DNA from: Saccharum officinarum
Taxonomy: Eukaryota; Streptophyta; Magnoliopsida; Poales; Poaceae
Direction of reading: 5' to 3'
NCBI GenBank assembly: GCA_020631735.1
Contig: CM036199.1
Coordinates: 18,331,553 to 18,395,552 of the forward strand
DNA length: 64,000 nucleotides
Shown here: piece after piece, positions 12,079-22,712 of the stretch
Numbering within the stretch: position 1 is the first letter of the stretch
Layout of the letters: each line of letters starts with the position of its first letter
The notes under the pieces: model-generated
Told to the model about the DNA's origin: nothing
The model's input: only the letters and a program-made list of their open reading frames with translations
Databases searched by the model: none
Program-made: the position numbers and the translations under genes

Positions 12079-12145
12079 TAGTCCCACTAGGCAGCTCTTG
12101 GGATGGCAGGATGGTGTCTGTTGGTGTAGTCCCACTAGGCAGCTC
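12079..12145. repeat. 19-bp direct repeat at the receptor-kinase breakpoint
   Basis: TAGTCCCACTAGGCAGCTC occurs at 12079-12097 and again at 12127-12145, 48 bases apart. The inner copy is native lectin coding (ELPSGT). The outer copy sits exactly where lectin homology stops. This resembles templated filler DNA copied at a repaired double-strand break. Confidence 0.7.
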
Positions 12146-12217
12146 ATCTCCCTCGCCTTGTTTGCTAATTGCATGGTTATATCCTTGCTAATGCCCTCGC
12201 CCATGTGTCCATGTTAG

Positions 12218-12564
12218 GTGTGTGACTGTGGAGGACGGGAAAGTGATTTCCTCTGGAAGCAACAAGACGAATGCCACTCAGAATGTGAGCTATGCTTTCT
12301 TCTCTTTTTTAACTGGAGCCTATAGGTGTCAGCTTTAAGATGTTTCTTTCGTGTCTTAATTTGGCCAATTCATGTCATTATGTTGTGACTTTCCATGTTG
12401 CAAGGCAACCAGACATGCTGAGATGGAAGCTATTGATGTCCTGCTTCGGCAGTGGCAGAACATGGGTCTTGATCAACCACAGGTCGGGGAGAAATTTGCA
12501 GGATGCGACCTTTATGTCACGTGTGAGCCCTGTATAATGTGTGTGAAAGCATTATCGATAATTG
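12218..12564 (+). pseudogene. TAD2: TAD2 (tRNA A34 deaminase subunit) gene fragment, two exons
   Basis: Exon-like block 12218-12284 follows a TTAG acceptor and ends at a GT donor. It encodes CVTVEDGKVISSGSNKTNAT. The second block, 12405-12564, encodes [13 protein letters not shown], then [20 protein letters not shown]. The HAE (zinc His plus catalytic Glu) and PC-x2-C (two zinc Cys) motifs of the cytidine/tRNA-adenosine deaminase fold are both present. Together with the spacing and the [11 protein letters not shown] context they identify TAD2/ADAT2, which with TAD3 makes inosine at tRNA wobble position 34. Exons before and after are missing: upstream lies the truncated receptor kinase, and downstream the sequence turns into beta-glucosidase intron-like DNA by about 12600. 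A captured or duplicated fragment is likelier than a functional gene. Confidence 0.75.
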
Positions 12565-12589
12565 GTCTGAATTTTTTATTGTCTATGCT

Positions 12590-14000
12590 CTCCTGTTAAA
12601 CTAAATCATAAATATTATCTTTACTAGTCTATTAACATGGTAGCTTCTACTTCCTAAATGCATGGGCTAGAATCATTGGTGACATAAGTATTAGATGATC
12701 GTGAATAAATGTAGTATATACAACCAACACAAACTGCTTATCATATAGTTGTACTCGGAAAATATATCACAACCGGACAGATATTACATATATTATATCT
12801 ATAGGAATTTTTTTAGAAAATAGAAAAAGGGAAAGAAGATAAACACATAATTAATACAATTAACTGAAACTAGTATTGTTTGTATGCTTACTTTGAGTTA
12901 GTTGTTTATATATTAATAGTGGTAGAAATGGATAAACAACTAATTGCAAATGCTTATCATAAGCATACAACTAACACAAAGTAAGCATACAACTAATCTC
13001 CCTCCCTCTCTCTCTCATACAAACGAATGCCATATAGATACTACATGCTTATATACAATTAATACAAAAATGCCTATATACGTATGCTTACTTTGAATTA
13101 GTTTTTGTATACATTAATATTGATAGAAATGGAAATGTAAAAATGCATATATATAGGCATACTTTATGGTTAATTTAATTATTCCTCATAATATCACCAG
13201 TTTCTAACTGTAGATGTAGATTCAGGACAATATTTAGTGATGAACTAATGATAGAGGTGTATAATTTATATGTAAACTTAAAGGTTACTTAGATTATCTA
13301 ATATATACAACGGTGACATAGTTGAGTAATTTAGACGCAAATTTATGAGTTTATTTTAGATTATTTTTCATAAGGACATTATGTGTAATTTAGATGCATG
13401 TTTAACATATGCGGGTAGATCTTTTTTGGGAAAAATATATTCAATGGCTGTTGTTGCCAAAGATGATTATACTATACTAAATTGATGGCATGATGTTTCT
13501 TATTCGTGTGAGAAATTTTAGGATTTTTCTTTATTCTAGCACATCTCGTGAGGATTAACATGTCAGAGAGTGCAAAACAATATTATATAGTGCCATCTAT
13601 TTATTTTTCAATGGGTTTAATATATTGTAGTACTACCTTTATTCTTGTCCCTTGTCTTTTTAATTTGGGTATTGTATTCAATGGTTGACCTTAAACATTA
13701 TCTTTTCAAAGAATCCACGTCAAGAAAAAAGAAATTATAACTCTCAGACTTTTTGTTTTAAAAAATGAATCAACTAGCACCCATCATATGTGGCAAACCT
13801 TCGTTCATGTGGTCATTTTTTTTTTGTCTAAACTCAACTGCAAGCATTCGTTAAAGGACATGAATTTGAGAACGAGGGGAGATAATAAGTTAGAATTTTC
13901 TCCTTCAATGAGATATATTTATAGGTATTACTTTTTTTCACCTAGGAGACAACAAAAGCTAGATTGAAACAATCTAAAAACATCTTTTACTTCAATACAG
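12590..14000 (+). other. intron-derived DNA of GH1 copy A (matches intron 11 of copy B)
   Basis: AT-rich DNA with long stretches similar to 20850-22010: the same order of 'attatctttactag', 'gttgtactcggaaaatatatcac', (CT)n tract (about 12997-13015 versus 21149-21170), 'gagagtgcaaaacaat' and 'ttattcttgt'. It is therefore the retained end of the intron before the last two exons of a beta-glucosidase gene. It contains no open gene. Confidence 0.7.
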
Positions 14001-14375
14001 GCTTTGATGAAGCCAACAAAATGAGCTTACCCCTCCAGGAAGCCTTGAAAGACGACACACGGATAGAGTACCACCAGAAGCACCTCCTTGCACTGCTAAG
14101 TGCTATAAGGTCAGATATCTATAGCTAATTGACACAACACACCCCGCATATGCCACTTGATGACACTTGACAGTATTACATTTGACTTCTTCTGTTCAAT
14201 ATATAGGGATGGAGCAAACGTGAAAGCATACTTTGCATGGTCGTTGCTGGACAACTTCAAGTGGGTGAATGGCTACATGGTCAGATTTGGGATAAACTAT
14301 GTGGACTACAATAATGGGTTGAAGCGGTACCCCAAGAATTCAGCTCATTGGTTCAAGGAGTTCCTGCAGAAATGA
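14001..14375 (+). pseudogene. GH1 beta-glucosidase copy A, last two exons only
   Basis: Exon 14001-14109 (after AATACAG, before GTCAGA) encodes GFDEANKMSLPLQEALKDDT and then RIEYHQKHLLALLSAIR. Exon 14207-14375 encodes [20 protein letters not shown], then [14 protein letters not shown] and [15 protein letters not shown] plus the stop. These are the conserved GH1 C-terminal blocks, including the WSLLDNFEW-like aglycone/glycone-site segment. Both exons are in frame and undamaged, but everything upstream of the preceding intron is missing; the TAD2 fragment lies there instead. It is the 3' remnant of a tandem duplicate of the copy at 16531-22298. Confidence 0.85.
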
Positions 14376-14600
14376 ACATGGACTTGGCACTAGCACATTG
14401 GAATGTATTTGGAACAACACGCAAGATTTGCTTGTGTGGAATGATTTTGGTCATGCAGTGTGTTACAGGAAAAAAAACTATTTTGTTTTGTATTAATTAT
14501 GTTGATGTGATAATCAAGAATATGTGAAGCATAATCTAAGATTCAAAAAGTCCTTATGTTGACAACCAAAATTGTCAAAAAAGAGCGACCCCACTAGGCT
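14376..14600. other. 3' flank of GH1 copy A
   Basis: Begins with the same 'acttggcactagcac' trailer found after the stop of copy B (22303-22318), so the duplication extended past the stop codon. No other feature is seen. Confidence 0.5.
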
Positions 14601-14609
14601 AGTTTTCTA

Positions 14610-15060
14610 ACTCTGTCAAAATGCAAATTGGACATCATTGCTTTCCTCTAGTTGAGACAATCAAAGAACATATATAGAACATCTAATTTGAAGTTCGGAA
14701 TAAGAAAATACAATTTCGAAGAAAATTTCACTTCAACTTCTAAATCGGTGTAGGCCGGTTTTTAAACTAGCTCAAATTGAAAATTAGACTTTACCATTGT
14801 GTTTCTCTTATCAAGGTGATCGAAATGTATTTATAGAATATCAAATTTGGAGTTTGGCTAAGAAAATCACTTTCCCGAAAAATTTCACCCCGCTAAAACC
14901 GGTCGGTTTTGATCCTGTTCAAACCAACCTAGGCCGGGTTTTGGACTGTACAAATGGCATGATATATGTTTCCCTTATCCAGTCCAGATTTGGGTTGTCA
15001 CGTGATTTGCGAGGGACTTTTTTAAAAATTGGTTTTCTAGTAAGAAAAAACCACCTATAA
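14610..15060. repeat. degenerate tandem repeat, period about 157 bp
   Basis: Segments beginning near 14625 and 14781 share an ordered set of words (aaattRgac, tttctct, tatagaa, atc-aatttg-agtt-gg, taagaaaatc, aatttcac, ggccggtttt). A third partial unit starts near 14942. Spacing is about 156-160 bp with substantial divergence. The unit is not coding and I do not recognise the family. Confidence 0.5.
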
Positions 15061-15431
15061 GGAAACAACCGATTAATTAAGGTAATCTATACACAATCGA
15101 CCTAAGCACGAATCAATCTATCCTTTTACCTCTGTGTTTTCTTAATCTCTTCCAACCTTTATATTGTTGTTCATCTATTGATCTGACGACTAAGAATAGC
15201 GCCGATTTGCTGGTCGGCCTGGGGCAACCCACCGATGTCCTTCCCCAATGGGGCTCTCCCGAATGAGAGCTTCGACGACAACTCCTTCGCTAGTTTGTTG
15301 AGAAAGTAATCGTTCTTTGTCATATAAGCATGTTAACTACCTTTGCTGGTTTGCTTGTTGCTGCTTTTCGCAGTGTATGCTTGATAGTTACAAATAGTTA
15401 CAAATGAGTTCTTCCATCCATTTGCGACCCG
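15061..15431. other. intergenic DNA, nothing recognised
   Basis: No open frame of note and no domain. The last bases (15425-15431) are the left target duplication of the MITE at 15432. Confidence 0.4.
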
Positions 15432-15672
15432 AGGGCTGGATATCGAGCCAACCGTAGTTTTTTTCGAGCTTTTTTAGAAATTGGTATAATCTTATTCATC
15501 ATTATTTCCTACATTGTTTAAGACCCAATTTCACGACGAGCCTAACGAGCCGAGCCGAAGTTGAAAGTCGTTCCAAATCAAGTCATTTTTATTTTAAAAG
15601 ATAAATGAGTCCAATCAGAGCACTTTTGTAACGAGCCACCGAGCCAGCTTAACGAGCTTTTTGTCCAGCCCT
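15432..15672. mobile_element. MITE with AGGGCTGGA terminal inverted repeats
   Basis: The left end AGGGCTGGA (15432-15440) and right end TCCAGCCCT (15664-15672) are perfect inverted repeats. Flanking copies of CGACCCG at 15425-15431 and 15673-15679 look like a 7-bp target duplication, or 5 bp if the outer bases belong to the element. Length 241 bp. The interior repeats 'gagcc' and 'aacgagc' motifs in inverted arrangement. A hAT-like origin is possible. Confidence 0.7.
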
Positions 15673-15744
15673 CGACCCGTGCGTTGTAGCACTTTGGTAT
15701 CATGGTATGGGACCCATACTCACGTCAACGTCTTGTCCCAAATG

Positions 15745-15957
15745 ACCGGCTTAGAGATGGCCAGGAACCTGCTGTTCCTGAACCTGAGCCACAACCGGAT
15801 CTACGGCCGCATGCCGGCGTCGCTGCAGCAGTCCGGCGTGGTGGTTCTGGACCTCAGCTACAACGAACTCTGCGGGGAGATACCCACCGGCGGGGCGATG
15901 GGGTGGTTCAAGTGCCTGTGCAGTGCGCCGCTGCCGCCGTGCGCGAGCGGCCACTGA
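15745..15957 (+). pseudogene. 3' end of a PGIP/FOR1-like leucine-rich repeat gene
   Basis: The frame ending at TGA 15955-15957 encodes LLFLNLSHNRIYGRMPASLQ and VVLDLSYNELCGEIPTGG, two plant-type LRR units. It finishes with KCLCSAPLPPC, the C-terminal Cys cap of polygalacturonase-inhibitor and FOR1-type LRR proteins. The CLCGxPLPPC cap normally has Gly where this copy has Ser. Only about 70 residues of an expected 330 or so remain, and a MITE lies immediately upstream. Intact relatives are secreted and block fungal polygalacturonases. This is a truncated relic. Confidence 0.7.
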
Positions 15958-16530
15958 GCCGATCGAGCCTGTCTCAGTCCACTGTGCTGCGACACTTGTG
16001 CACGCATGGTGCAGCAGTGCTAGGAATAATCTTCGTGCTTCCATCGGGCATCGGCCGCCCTTTCAGCCGGTTCGGCTCAAACCCAGCGTTCAGGCAGTTC
16101 TGGGTCCCTTCGCTGATCGCTATGTTGTCTCAGTGCCTGTTGTTTCCTTCTTGCCAGTTTGTTTTGCAACTTTCAGCCTCCTTAAAGTAAAGACACGTGG
16201 CATTCCTGCCATCTTTTTAAAAGGAAATACAGCAAATTACAGAGATCGACGCGCCTAGCTGCAGGCCCGCAAGAGCAATATATACATATATATACGTATT
16301 TCTGTTGTTCCACAGGTGTTGAACTGATGCTCTATCTATGAGAATATGACAACCGAGTAGTGGTGAATGCTCATGTCCCTGTCAGTGTGGCCAGCACTCA
16401 GTGAGAAAAACAATGTCGTCACTCGTCACACAGCGATGCGCGAGCCCATTACATATAGGGTGCCAAGGGGCAACGGGAGCCTGCAGTTAACAAGCTCCAC
16501 CGTCTGTTGTCAGTTGTCACACAGCAAGCA
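15958..16530. other. intergenic DNA, possible GH1 copy B promoter
   Basis: Open frames here run out of the LRR relic and have no domains. AT-rich 'atatatacatatatatacg' at about 16278-16297 and 'catatag' near 16451 are the only TATA-like stretches before the beta-glucosidase ATG at 16531. Neither is strong. Confidence 0.3.
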
Positions 16531-17169
16531 ATGGCTGTGAGTTGCCTTCTACCTCTGTTTCTCCTTCTATCCGTTGCTGCCAGCGCCTACGATGGTGCTG
16601 GCCAGCCGCCGATCAGCCGGAGGAGCTTTCCTGAGGGGTTCATCTTCGGGGCATCCTCTGCTTCCTATCAGGTGAATGTTCTGTCTGTCCATTCCTATGT
16701 ACACAGCACATGTTCTTGCTGTCCATTTTAGGACAGTGAGGCTGTTTGAGTTTCCAATTTGTGCATTGTGGGACGCTTTTCATTTTTTTTTGAACAATGG
16801 GGGACATTTTTCATGATACCCATAAGCTAGTCAATGACATATAGCGCGTCTGGTCCTGCATCTCATTGACAAGTCGGCGGTATAAAATAAAAGTACACCT
16901 CAAAAATGTTGGTGTAGATGAAAACATTAGAAAATGTTTTAACGGATTCAGTATTATTTAACACCGATTATGGTCACAAATAATTAAAAAAAGATGCAGT
17001 CTATTCTGCCTAAAACCGTCACAGGCTGCGACAAAATGTTCACCATAAACATGCATGTTGACCAGTTGGCAACACAACTACACAAGTTGATAAGAGTATA
17101 AATATCAGCATATGAGGATCATTGTCTGATCCAATCCAAGTAGTCATTGTCATAACTAGTATTTCTCAT

Positions 17170-17726
17170 ATGAGGATCATTGTTTGGACGTGTGCCGTGT
17201 GCGGCTTTTTGAGTTTTAGTTTTGTTTGGTTTGTGTCGATGCCCTAATCCGACCGTCTAGAGTTGTTTTTCTCTTTGAGTTTGAGTTTGGCGCGTGTTGA
17301 TGTCCTAATCCAACCGTCCGAGTTTCTCTTTGTTGATAGTAGTCTCTTTGTTGTTGTTGCTGGTGCACCAGCCTGTTCGCTGGCTGATCTGGCTTGAAAG
17401 TCTGCTGGCTGATTTTTTGTAGAAAAACACTGCTGCTCTGCTGGCTGGTTGATTGCTGATAATCTCAAGCGAACAGGCCAAGTCGTTGACTCTTTAGGGT
17501 GTCTTTGTTGCTTTGTTATATTGTGCCCAAGGTTCTGGATTCGAATTGTTCAGCGGTCGTCATTTCGGTGAGGTTCATGTTTACGCTTCTTGTTCAAATG
17601 AGTCGAAATTCATCCGAATTTTTCTGAAATTCGTCTTCAGTTCTTTTTTTGAATACCTGTGCCGCCTGGGCGTCGCTTTCTTTTTAATATAGCGGGCAAC
17701 TCTCCTGCCGGTTCGTTTCAAAAAAA
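17170..17726 (+). mobile_element. 5'-truncated LINE in GH1 intron 1 with 15-16 bp target duplication
   Basis: AACTAGTATTTCTCAT occurs at 17154-17169 and again at 17727-17742. Between them the sequence ends with a typical grass LINE 3' end ('gcgggcaactctcctgccg' then 'tttcaaaaaaaa'), with the poly(A) directly before the second copy. This is a retroposed, 5'-truncated LINE in the sense orientation. A MITE (17371-17478) is nested in it. Confidence 0.75.
17371..17478. mobile_element. MITE nested in the intronic LINE
   Basis: Terminal inverted repeats GCCTGTTCGCT (17371-17381) and AGCGAACAGGC (17468-17478) are perfect over 11 bp. The interior is built of 'tggctgat' repeats. This is the same general family as the element at 7187-7316. 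No clear target duplication was found. Confidence 0.75.
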
Positions 17727-18681
17727 AACTAGTATTTCTCATGAGTCATGACGTTGTGTTTCGACTATTTCTCACACACGAGCTATCCTGATGTCTACAT
17801 GCAGTATGAGGGCGCGGTGATGGAGGGGGGCAGAGGACCAACCATCTGGGACACCTATACTCATCAGCACCCAGGCATGTTTTTAACTATTTTTGTCTCC
17901 TTCCCATGCTAATATGTTTTTAAATCTTGTTTCAGACTTGCTCATATAATAAAGAAATTGCCCCGTTTTATTGAGCTTGATTGCTGTGGTCCAGCAAGGA
18001 AAGCTTACATTTGACGTAGTCTATGGACATATCAGAGGCAACTTGTATTCTTAATTAGAATCTTAGAATGATAAGAAACAATATATAAGGAACCGAGTTT
18101 GGAATTTGACACTTTTGTGATCTTGCAGATAAAATCATTGACAGAAGCAATGGGGATGTGGCCATAGATTCCTACCATCTCTACAAAGTATGTAGGACTT
18201 CAATATTTTTAACCTGGTCCTCTGTTCTTTTACTAAATATTCAAAGAAATTTCAAGGAATTATATGCCCAATGGCGTTCAGTATATTTTAATCCAAATTG
18301 CAACAAAAACATGTTAGTACCACACCAATGATCATGGGGAGGACTTGCAAAATAAATACAGGAAGATGTGCGCCTGATGAAGGATATGGGACTGGATGCA
18401 TACAGGTTCTCCATCTCATGGACAAGAGTTCTTCCAAGTACGTAATTTATTTTTCAGAAGACTATTCTAGGTTGCACTACCTTGGACATATTACAAAGTC
18501 CAAGCAAGTAGAATGATTACATCAAACTTAGCTATATGAATCTAATGGCAGATGGAACTCTGAGTGGTGGAATCAACAAAGAAGGAATCAGATACTACAA
18601 CAACTTGATCAATGAACTCTTGTTGAAAGGTATTATTCATGCCTTGATTAACCTCTTTCCCTCTTCCGATCCAATTGTTAA

Positions 18682-18792
<111 letters not shown>

Positions 18793-19117
18793 TAAGTCCC
18801 CACTTTTTAGCCCTTTATTCTCAGCTTAAAATTCCACTAGAATGATGCTTCTGGAAACTTTAGTAATTCTTAGCTTATAAGATCCCACTAACATTACTAG
18901 CTGATAGTTTTCCTTTAGAATTAGAGGAAGGTTTACAGAGTACAAACACTAATTGGTTTTTGGTAATGATAGCATAGTTTAGTTGTACCAAATAATTTTT
19001 TTTGCTAAAATTGCAATATTTTGGTAGCATAACAAGTCCATAGGATTTACTCCTGTTAAAATAGTACCCACGTAATCAAGGCTACCAATAAAGTTTTATC
19101 TTTTTTTTTATTGTGAA

Positions 19118-19223
19118 TTGCTTCTAGAGTTGTTTTGACCAATGTTTGTTATCAGTATATTGTTTATAATATTTGCTTCTAGAGTTGTTTTGACCAATGT
19201 TTGTTATCAGTATATTGTTTATA
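19118..19223. repeat. 55-bp tandem duplication in a GH1 intron
   Basis: A block starting ttgcttctagagttgttttg at 19118 is repeated from 19173 with essentially no differences over about 51 bp. It is a recent local duplication inside the intron between the exons ending at 18791 and starting at 19423. Confidence 0.85.
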
Positions 19224-20844
19224 ATTTTAAAGGTAAGTCCTGCCAGGTACGATCAACACCCAGCAACGTGTTTTTCTCTTGTCGATGACTATTTACCCAC
19301 GTCTCTAATGACGTGTGGTTCTAACGTAGTGGTTGTCCTCCCACCAGTAGTATTTGTCGTCCCATTGTGATGACACTACCTCCCTGTATGATTATATCTT
19401 TCATTGTTGCAAATTCTTGTAGAAATGAGTACAAGGACTACGCTGAAGTCTGCTTCAAAGAGTTTGGTGATCGAGTGAAACACTGGATAACGTTCAATGA
19501 ACCGGCACAATTCTGCTCGTTTGGGTATGCATCTGGCGTGTTTGCACCAGGCCGGTGCTCGCCGTGGGAGCAGGGCAAGTGCAACACTGGGGATTCAGGA
19601 AGGGAACCTTACACTGTATGTCATCATCAGCTGCTCGCCCATGCAGAAGCAGTTCACCTGTACAAAGAGAAGTACCAGGTCAGAGATGAACTTACTCCTG
19701 GTGTAGTTACAATTACTGAATGACGAAGAACTGACTGGCACTGTGCATTTGAGCTTGATACATCAATATAATAGTTAACTCCCAATTCAATCTCTTGTAT
19801 GAATGCAACACATTAAGAATATAACTGCACAAGAATGTTAAGAAGAATATGTCATGCATGTTTGCCAAAAGGATCTCAATTTGACCATGATTTGGATTCA
19901 TTGCTCACACTTGCTTGCAGGCTGTCCAAAGAGGGAAAATCGGAGTCACTTTAAACTCCCAATGGTTTATCCCTTTCTCCCCGTCCAAATCCAATGATGA
20001 TGCAGTGGGACGTGCCTTAGATTTCATGCTTGGATGGTAAATTCTCTGTGAGGCTGTGATCCTAACATCTTTGTCGTTGAAGTGCAGAAAATTATGGATG
20101 AAACGACATAAATCTTACTGACCATATTAATCCTATCCCAGGTTTATGGACCCACTTGTTGGAGGTGACTATCCGGTCAGCATGAGAAGATTGGTGGGAA
20201 ATCGCTTGCCACGATTCACAAAAGAACAATCTAAGCTAGTCAAGGGTGCATTTGATTTCATCGGACTCAACTACTACACCACACACTATGCTGAAAGCCT
20301 TCCTCCATCAAATGGCCTCAATAGTAGTTATAACACTGATTATTTAGCTAATGTTTCCGGTGAGTCATCAAGACAAGTTTTTCCCCTAAATTCGTGCAAG
20401 ATTGTTCTAGGAAAACTCTATACAACAATAGCTCCTATTTTAATGGCAGTACTGCATAGTATTTGTGAAAGCATGATGCTATAAAAACTGCAACCTCCAT
20501 TCCCTTAATTGAGTCATCGGTACATTGAATCATTCTTAATCAATATTTTGGAATTAGTTTATTTTGAACAATAATTATTTCTATTATATTTTTCTGACTT
20601 TATGATTATATTAGGTATTCGAAATGGTGTCCCCATTGGTCCTCAGGTAACTTATTATTCCCAACTTAAGACAGAAATGTCACTGATTACCCGCCCACTT
20701 TCTATGTGACGATTTATTTGCATATAACCAACATATATGTAGGCTGCTTCTACTTGGCTCTTCATGTACCCTCAAGGCTTTCATGAGCTTCTACTTTATA
20801 TTAAGAAAACTATGGCAACCCTGCCATCTACATTACTGAAAATG

Positions 20845-22130
20845 GTAACTTCTAAACAAGAACTATTATCTTTACTAGCCTATCAAAGTGTGCTCTTGCA
20901 CGAGCTAGAACCTTAGGTGACCGAAGTATTATATGCTCATGGATAAATTTAGTATCTAAAATAGACACAAAATGCTTATAATATAGTTGTACTTGGTAAA
21001 TATATCACAGTTGGATGGAGATTACATATTATATCTATATAATGTGACAAATTTTAGAAAATATATGAGGGCGAGAAGATAAGCACACAATTATTAGTAA
21101 AATTAACTCAAAGTAACTCATTATTTCAGGAGAAAATTCTAAGTTATCCTCTCTCTCTCTCTCTCTCTCCCTACAAAAGAATGTCATATAGATACAAAAT
21201 GTTTATCAAACAATTAATACAAAATGCCTATATATGTATATATGCTTACTTTGAATTAATTGTTTGTATACATTAGTAGTGATAAAAATGGAAAAATGTT
21301 AAAATACATATATAGTCATACCTTATGGTGAAATTATTTCTTATAATATTAAAAAGTTTGTAATTTTAGACGTAGCTAGGTTCAAGAGAATATTTTAGTT
21401 TATTTTTATTAATGACCGGGGAGCGTAATTTATATGTAAACTTTAAGGATTACTTAGATTATCTAATACAGTGATAGAGCTAAGTAATTTAGACACAAAT
21501 TTATGAGTTAATTTTAGATTATATTTCCTAATTACTTATATGGGTAATTTAGATGCATGTTTGGCTTATATCATGTTATTTATCATAATGGAAATGTGGG
21601 TAGTTTTTTTTTTTAAAAAACGGTCCAATGGCTATTATTGCCATGGAAGATTAAAGTCTGGCGAATTGATAACATGATGTTTCTTATTCATGTGAGAACT
21701 TTTAGTATTTTTCTTTATATTCTGACATATCTCATTAGGATTAACATGTAAGAGAGTGCAAAACAATGTTATACAGTGCCATCTATTTATTTTGCAATGA
21801 ATTCAATATATTGTTGTACTACCTTTATTCTTGTTCCTTGTCTTTTTAATTTGGGTATTGATATGGTCTTTTATAAGAATGCATGTCAAGAAAAATAAAG
21901 TATATAATCATCTCAGACTATTTTCTTTTTTAGATAATATCTTAGACTATTTTCTAAAAAATAAGAATCAACTAGAACCTTAAAGGAGGCTGGAATGACG
22001 GGAGTGGCAAACCTTCATTTTTGTATATATGTGGCAAACAGGGCCTGCCGGATTGATGACTAGTAAATTTGAATAGGCCAGATTGATGACACCTAGACAG
22101 CAATTACGTTTGACTTCTCCACATTCACAG
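20845..22130 (+). other. GH1 copy B intron 11 region, penultimate exon missing
   Basis: Similar along its length to 12590-14000, but the part corresponding to 13815-14140, which carries the penultimate exon in copy A, is gone. The alignment jumps near 'gtggcaaacct' (13793 in A, about 22005 in B) to the short intron before the last exon. It contains a (CT)n tract (21149-21170) and the 'gtgctcttgcac' hairpin of a dispersed repeat (about 20890). Confidence 0.65.
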
Positions 22131-22331
22131 GATGGAGCAAACGTGAAAGCCCTACTTCGCATGGTCGCTGTTGGACAACTTGAGTGGGTGAACGGCTACA
22201 CAGTCCGATTGCGGCTAAACTTCGTGGACTACAATGATGGGTTGAAGCGGTACCCTAAGAATTCAGCCCATTGGTTCAAGGAGTTCCTGCAGAAATGAAC
22301 ATGACTTGGCACTAGCACGTAACTACAGGTT

Positions 22332-22356
22332 GGGGGGGGGGGGGGGGGGGGGGGGG
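22332..22356. repeat. poly(G) run of 25
   Basis: An uninterrupted run of 25 G. It lies just after the GH1 copy B trailer and 10 bases before a hAT terminus. Runs this long are rare in grass DNA and hard to sequence, so the length is uncertain. Confidence 0.9.
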
Positions 22357-22366
22357 TGTTGGCAAC

Positions 22367-22612
22367 CAGGGCCGTCCCAGGAAAATCCGAGGCCCAGTAC
22401 GAAACTAAAAAATAGGCCTACTAGCTTGAGAAAAATAGAACTAAAATAGAAAAATAGAAATCTTTAGCTTTGCCACAAGTCTTGGTTAGCCATATCACAA
22501 AGTGTTAAATTAAGGCTATGACAACTACAAGCGGGAATAGAAAGCTCTAGGATTTACATCCAAAAGTTTCTTTTTGTACACCTTGATGTTTCCCTTTCAT
22601 ATTTGACCCATT
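22367..22612 (-). mobile_element. end of an internally deleted hAT element
   Basis: The terminus CAGGGCCGTCCC (22367-22378) matches the left end of the element at 784. After about 80 bp of terminal sequence, the minus strand encodes a transposase fragment (encoding NGSNMKGKHQGV and SLNLTLCDMA) homologous to 2579-2720. The jump from mid-transposase straight to the terminus shows an internal deletion, as in non-autonomous hAT derivatives. The other end is hidden by the N gap. Confidence 0.75.
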
Positions 22613-22712
22613 NNNNNNNNNNNNNNNNNNNNNNNNNNNNNNNNNNNNNNNNNNNNNNNNNNNNNNNNNNNNNNNNNNNNNNNNNNNNNNNNNNNNNNNN
22701 NNNNNNNNNNNN
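22613..22712. other. assembly gap (100 N)
   Basis: One hundred Ns, the conventional filler for a gap of unknown size. It hides the rest of the hAT derivative, the target site and roughly the first 1.2 kb of the gypsy 5' LTR (compare the 3' LTR start at 31262 with its match point near 32490). Confidence 0.95.

Larger units (their letters stand above)
9818..12145 (-). pseudogene. G-type lectin S-receptor-like Ser/Thr kinase (LecRK-like), disrupted
   Basis: On the minus strand, 12145-11667 encodes the second half of a B-lectin/S-locus-type ectodomain (TDTILPSQELPSGT, then NGRFILSLETDGNLTFYT). After the LINE, 11327-9818 continues with an EGF-like Cys-rich segment ([12 protein letters not shown]), a PAN-like region ([16 protein letters not shown]) and one membrane span (about [20 protein letters not shown]). 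The kinase is complete: Gly loop [15 protein letters not shown] lysine, [11 protein letters not shown] catalytic loop (Cys in place of Arg, a non-RD kinase), DFG and APEW. In this family, plasma-membrane receptors sense extracellular cues; rice LECRK relatives act in insect and pathogen defence. A 5'-truncated LINE with target duplication splits the EGF region, and the signal peptide and first half of the lectin are missing. The kinase half remains a 546-codon ORF whose first 44 codons come from the LINE. Confidence 0.85.
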
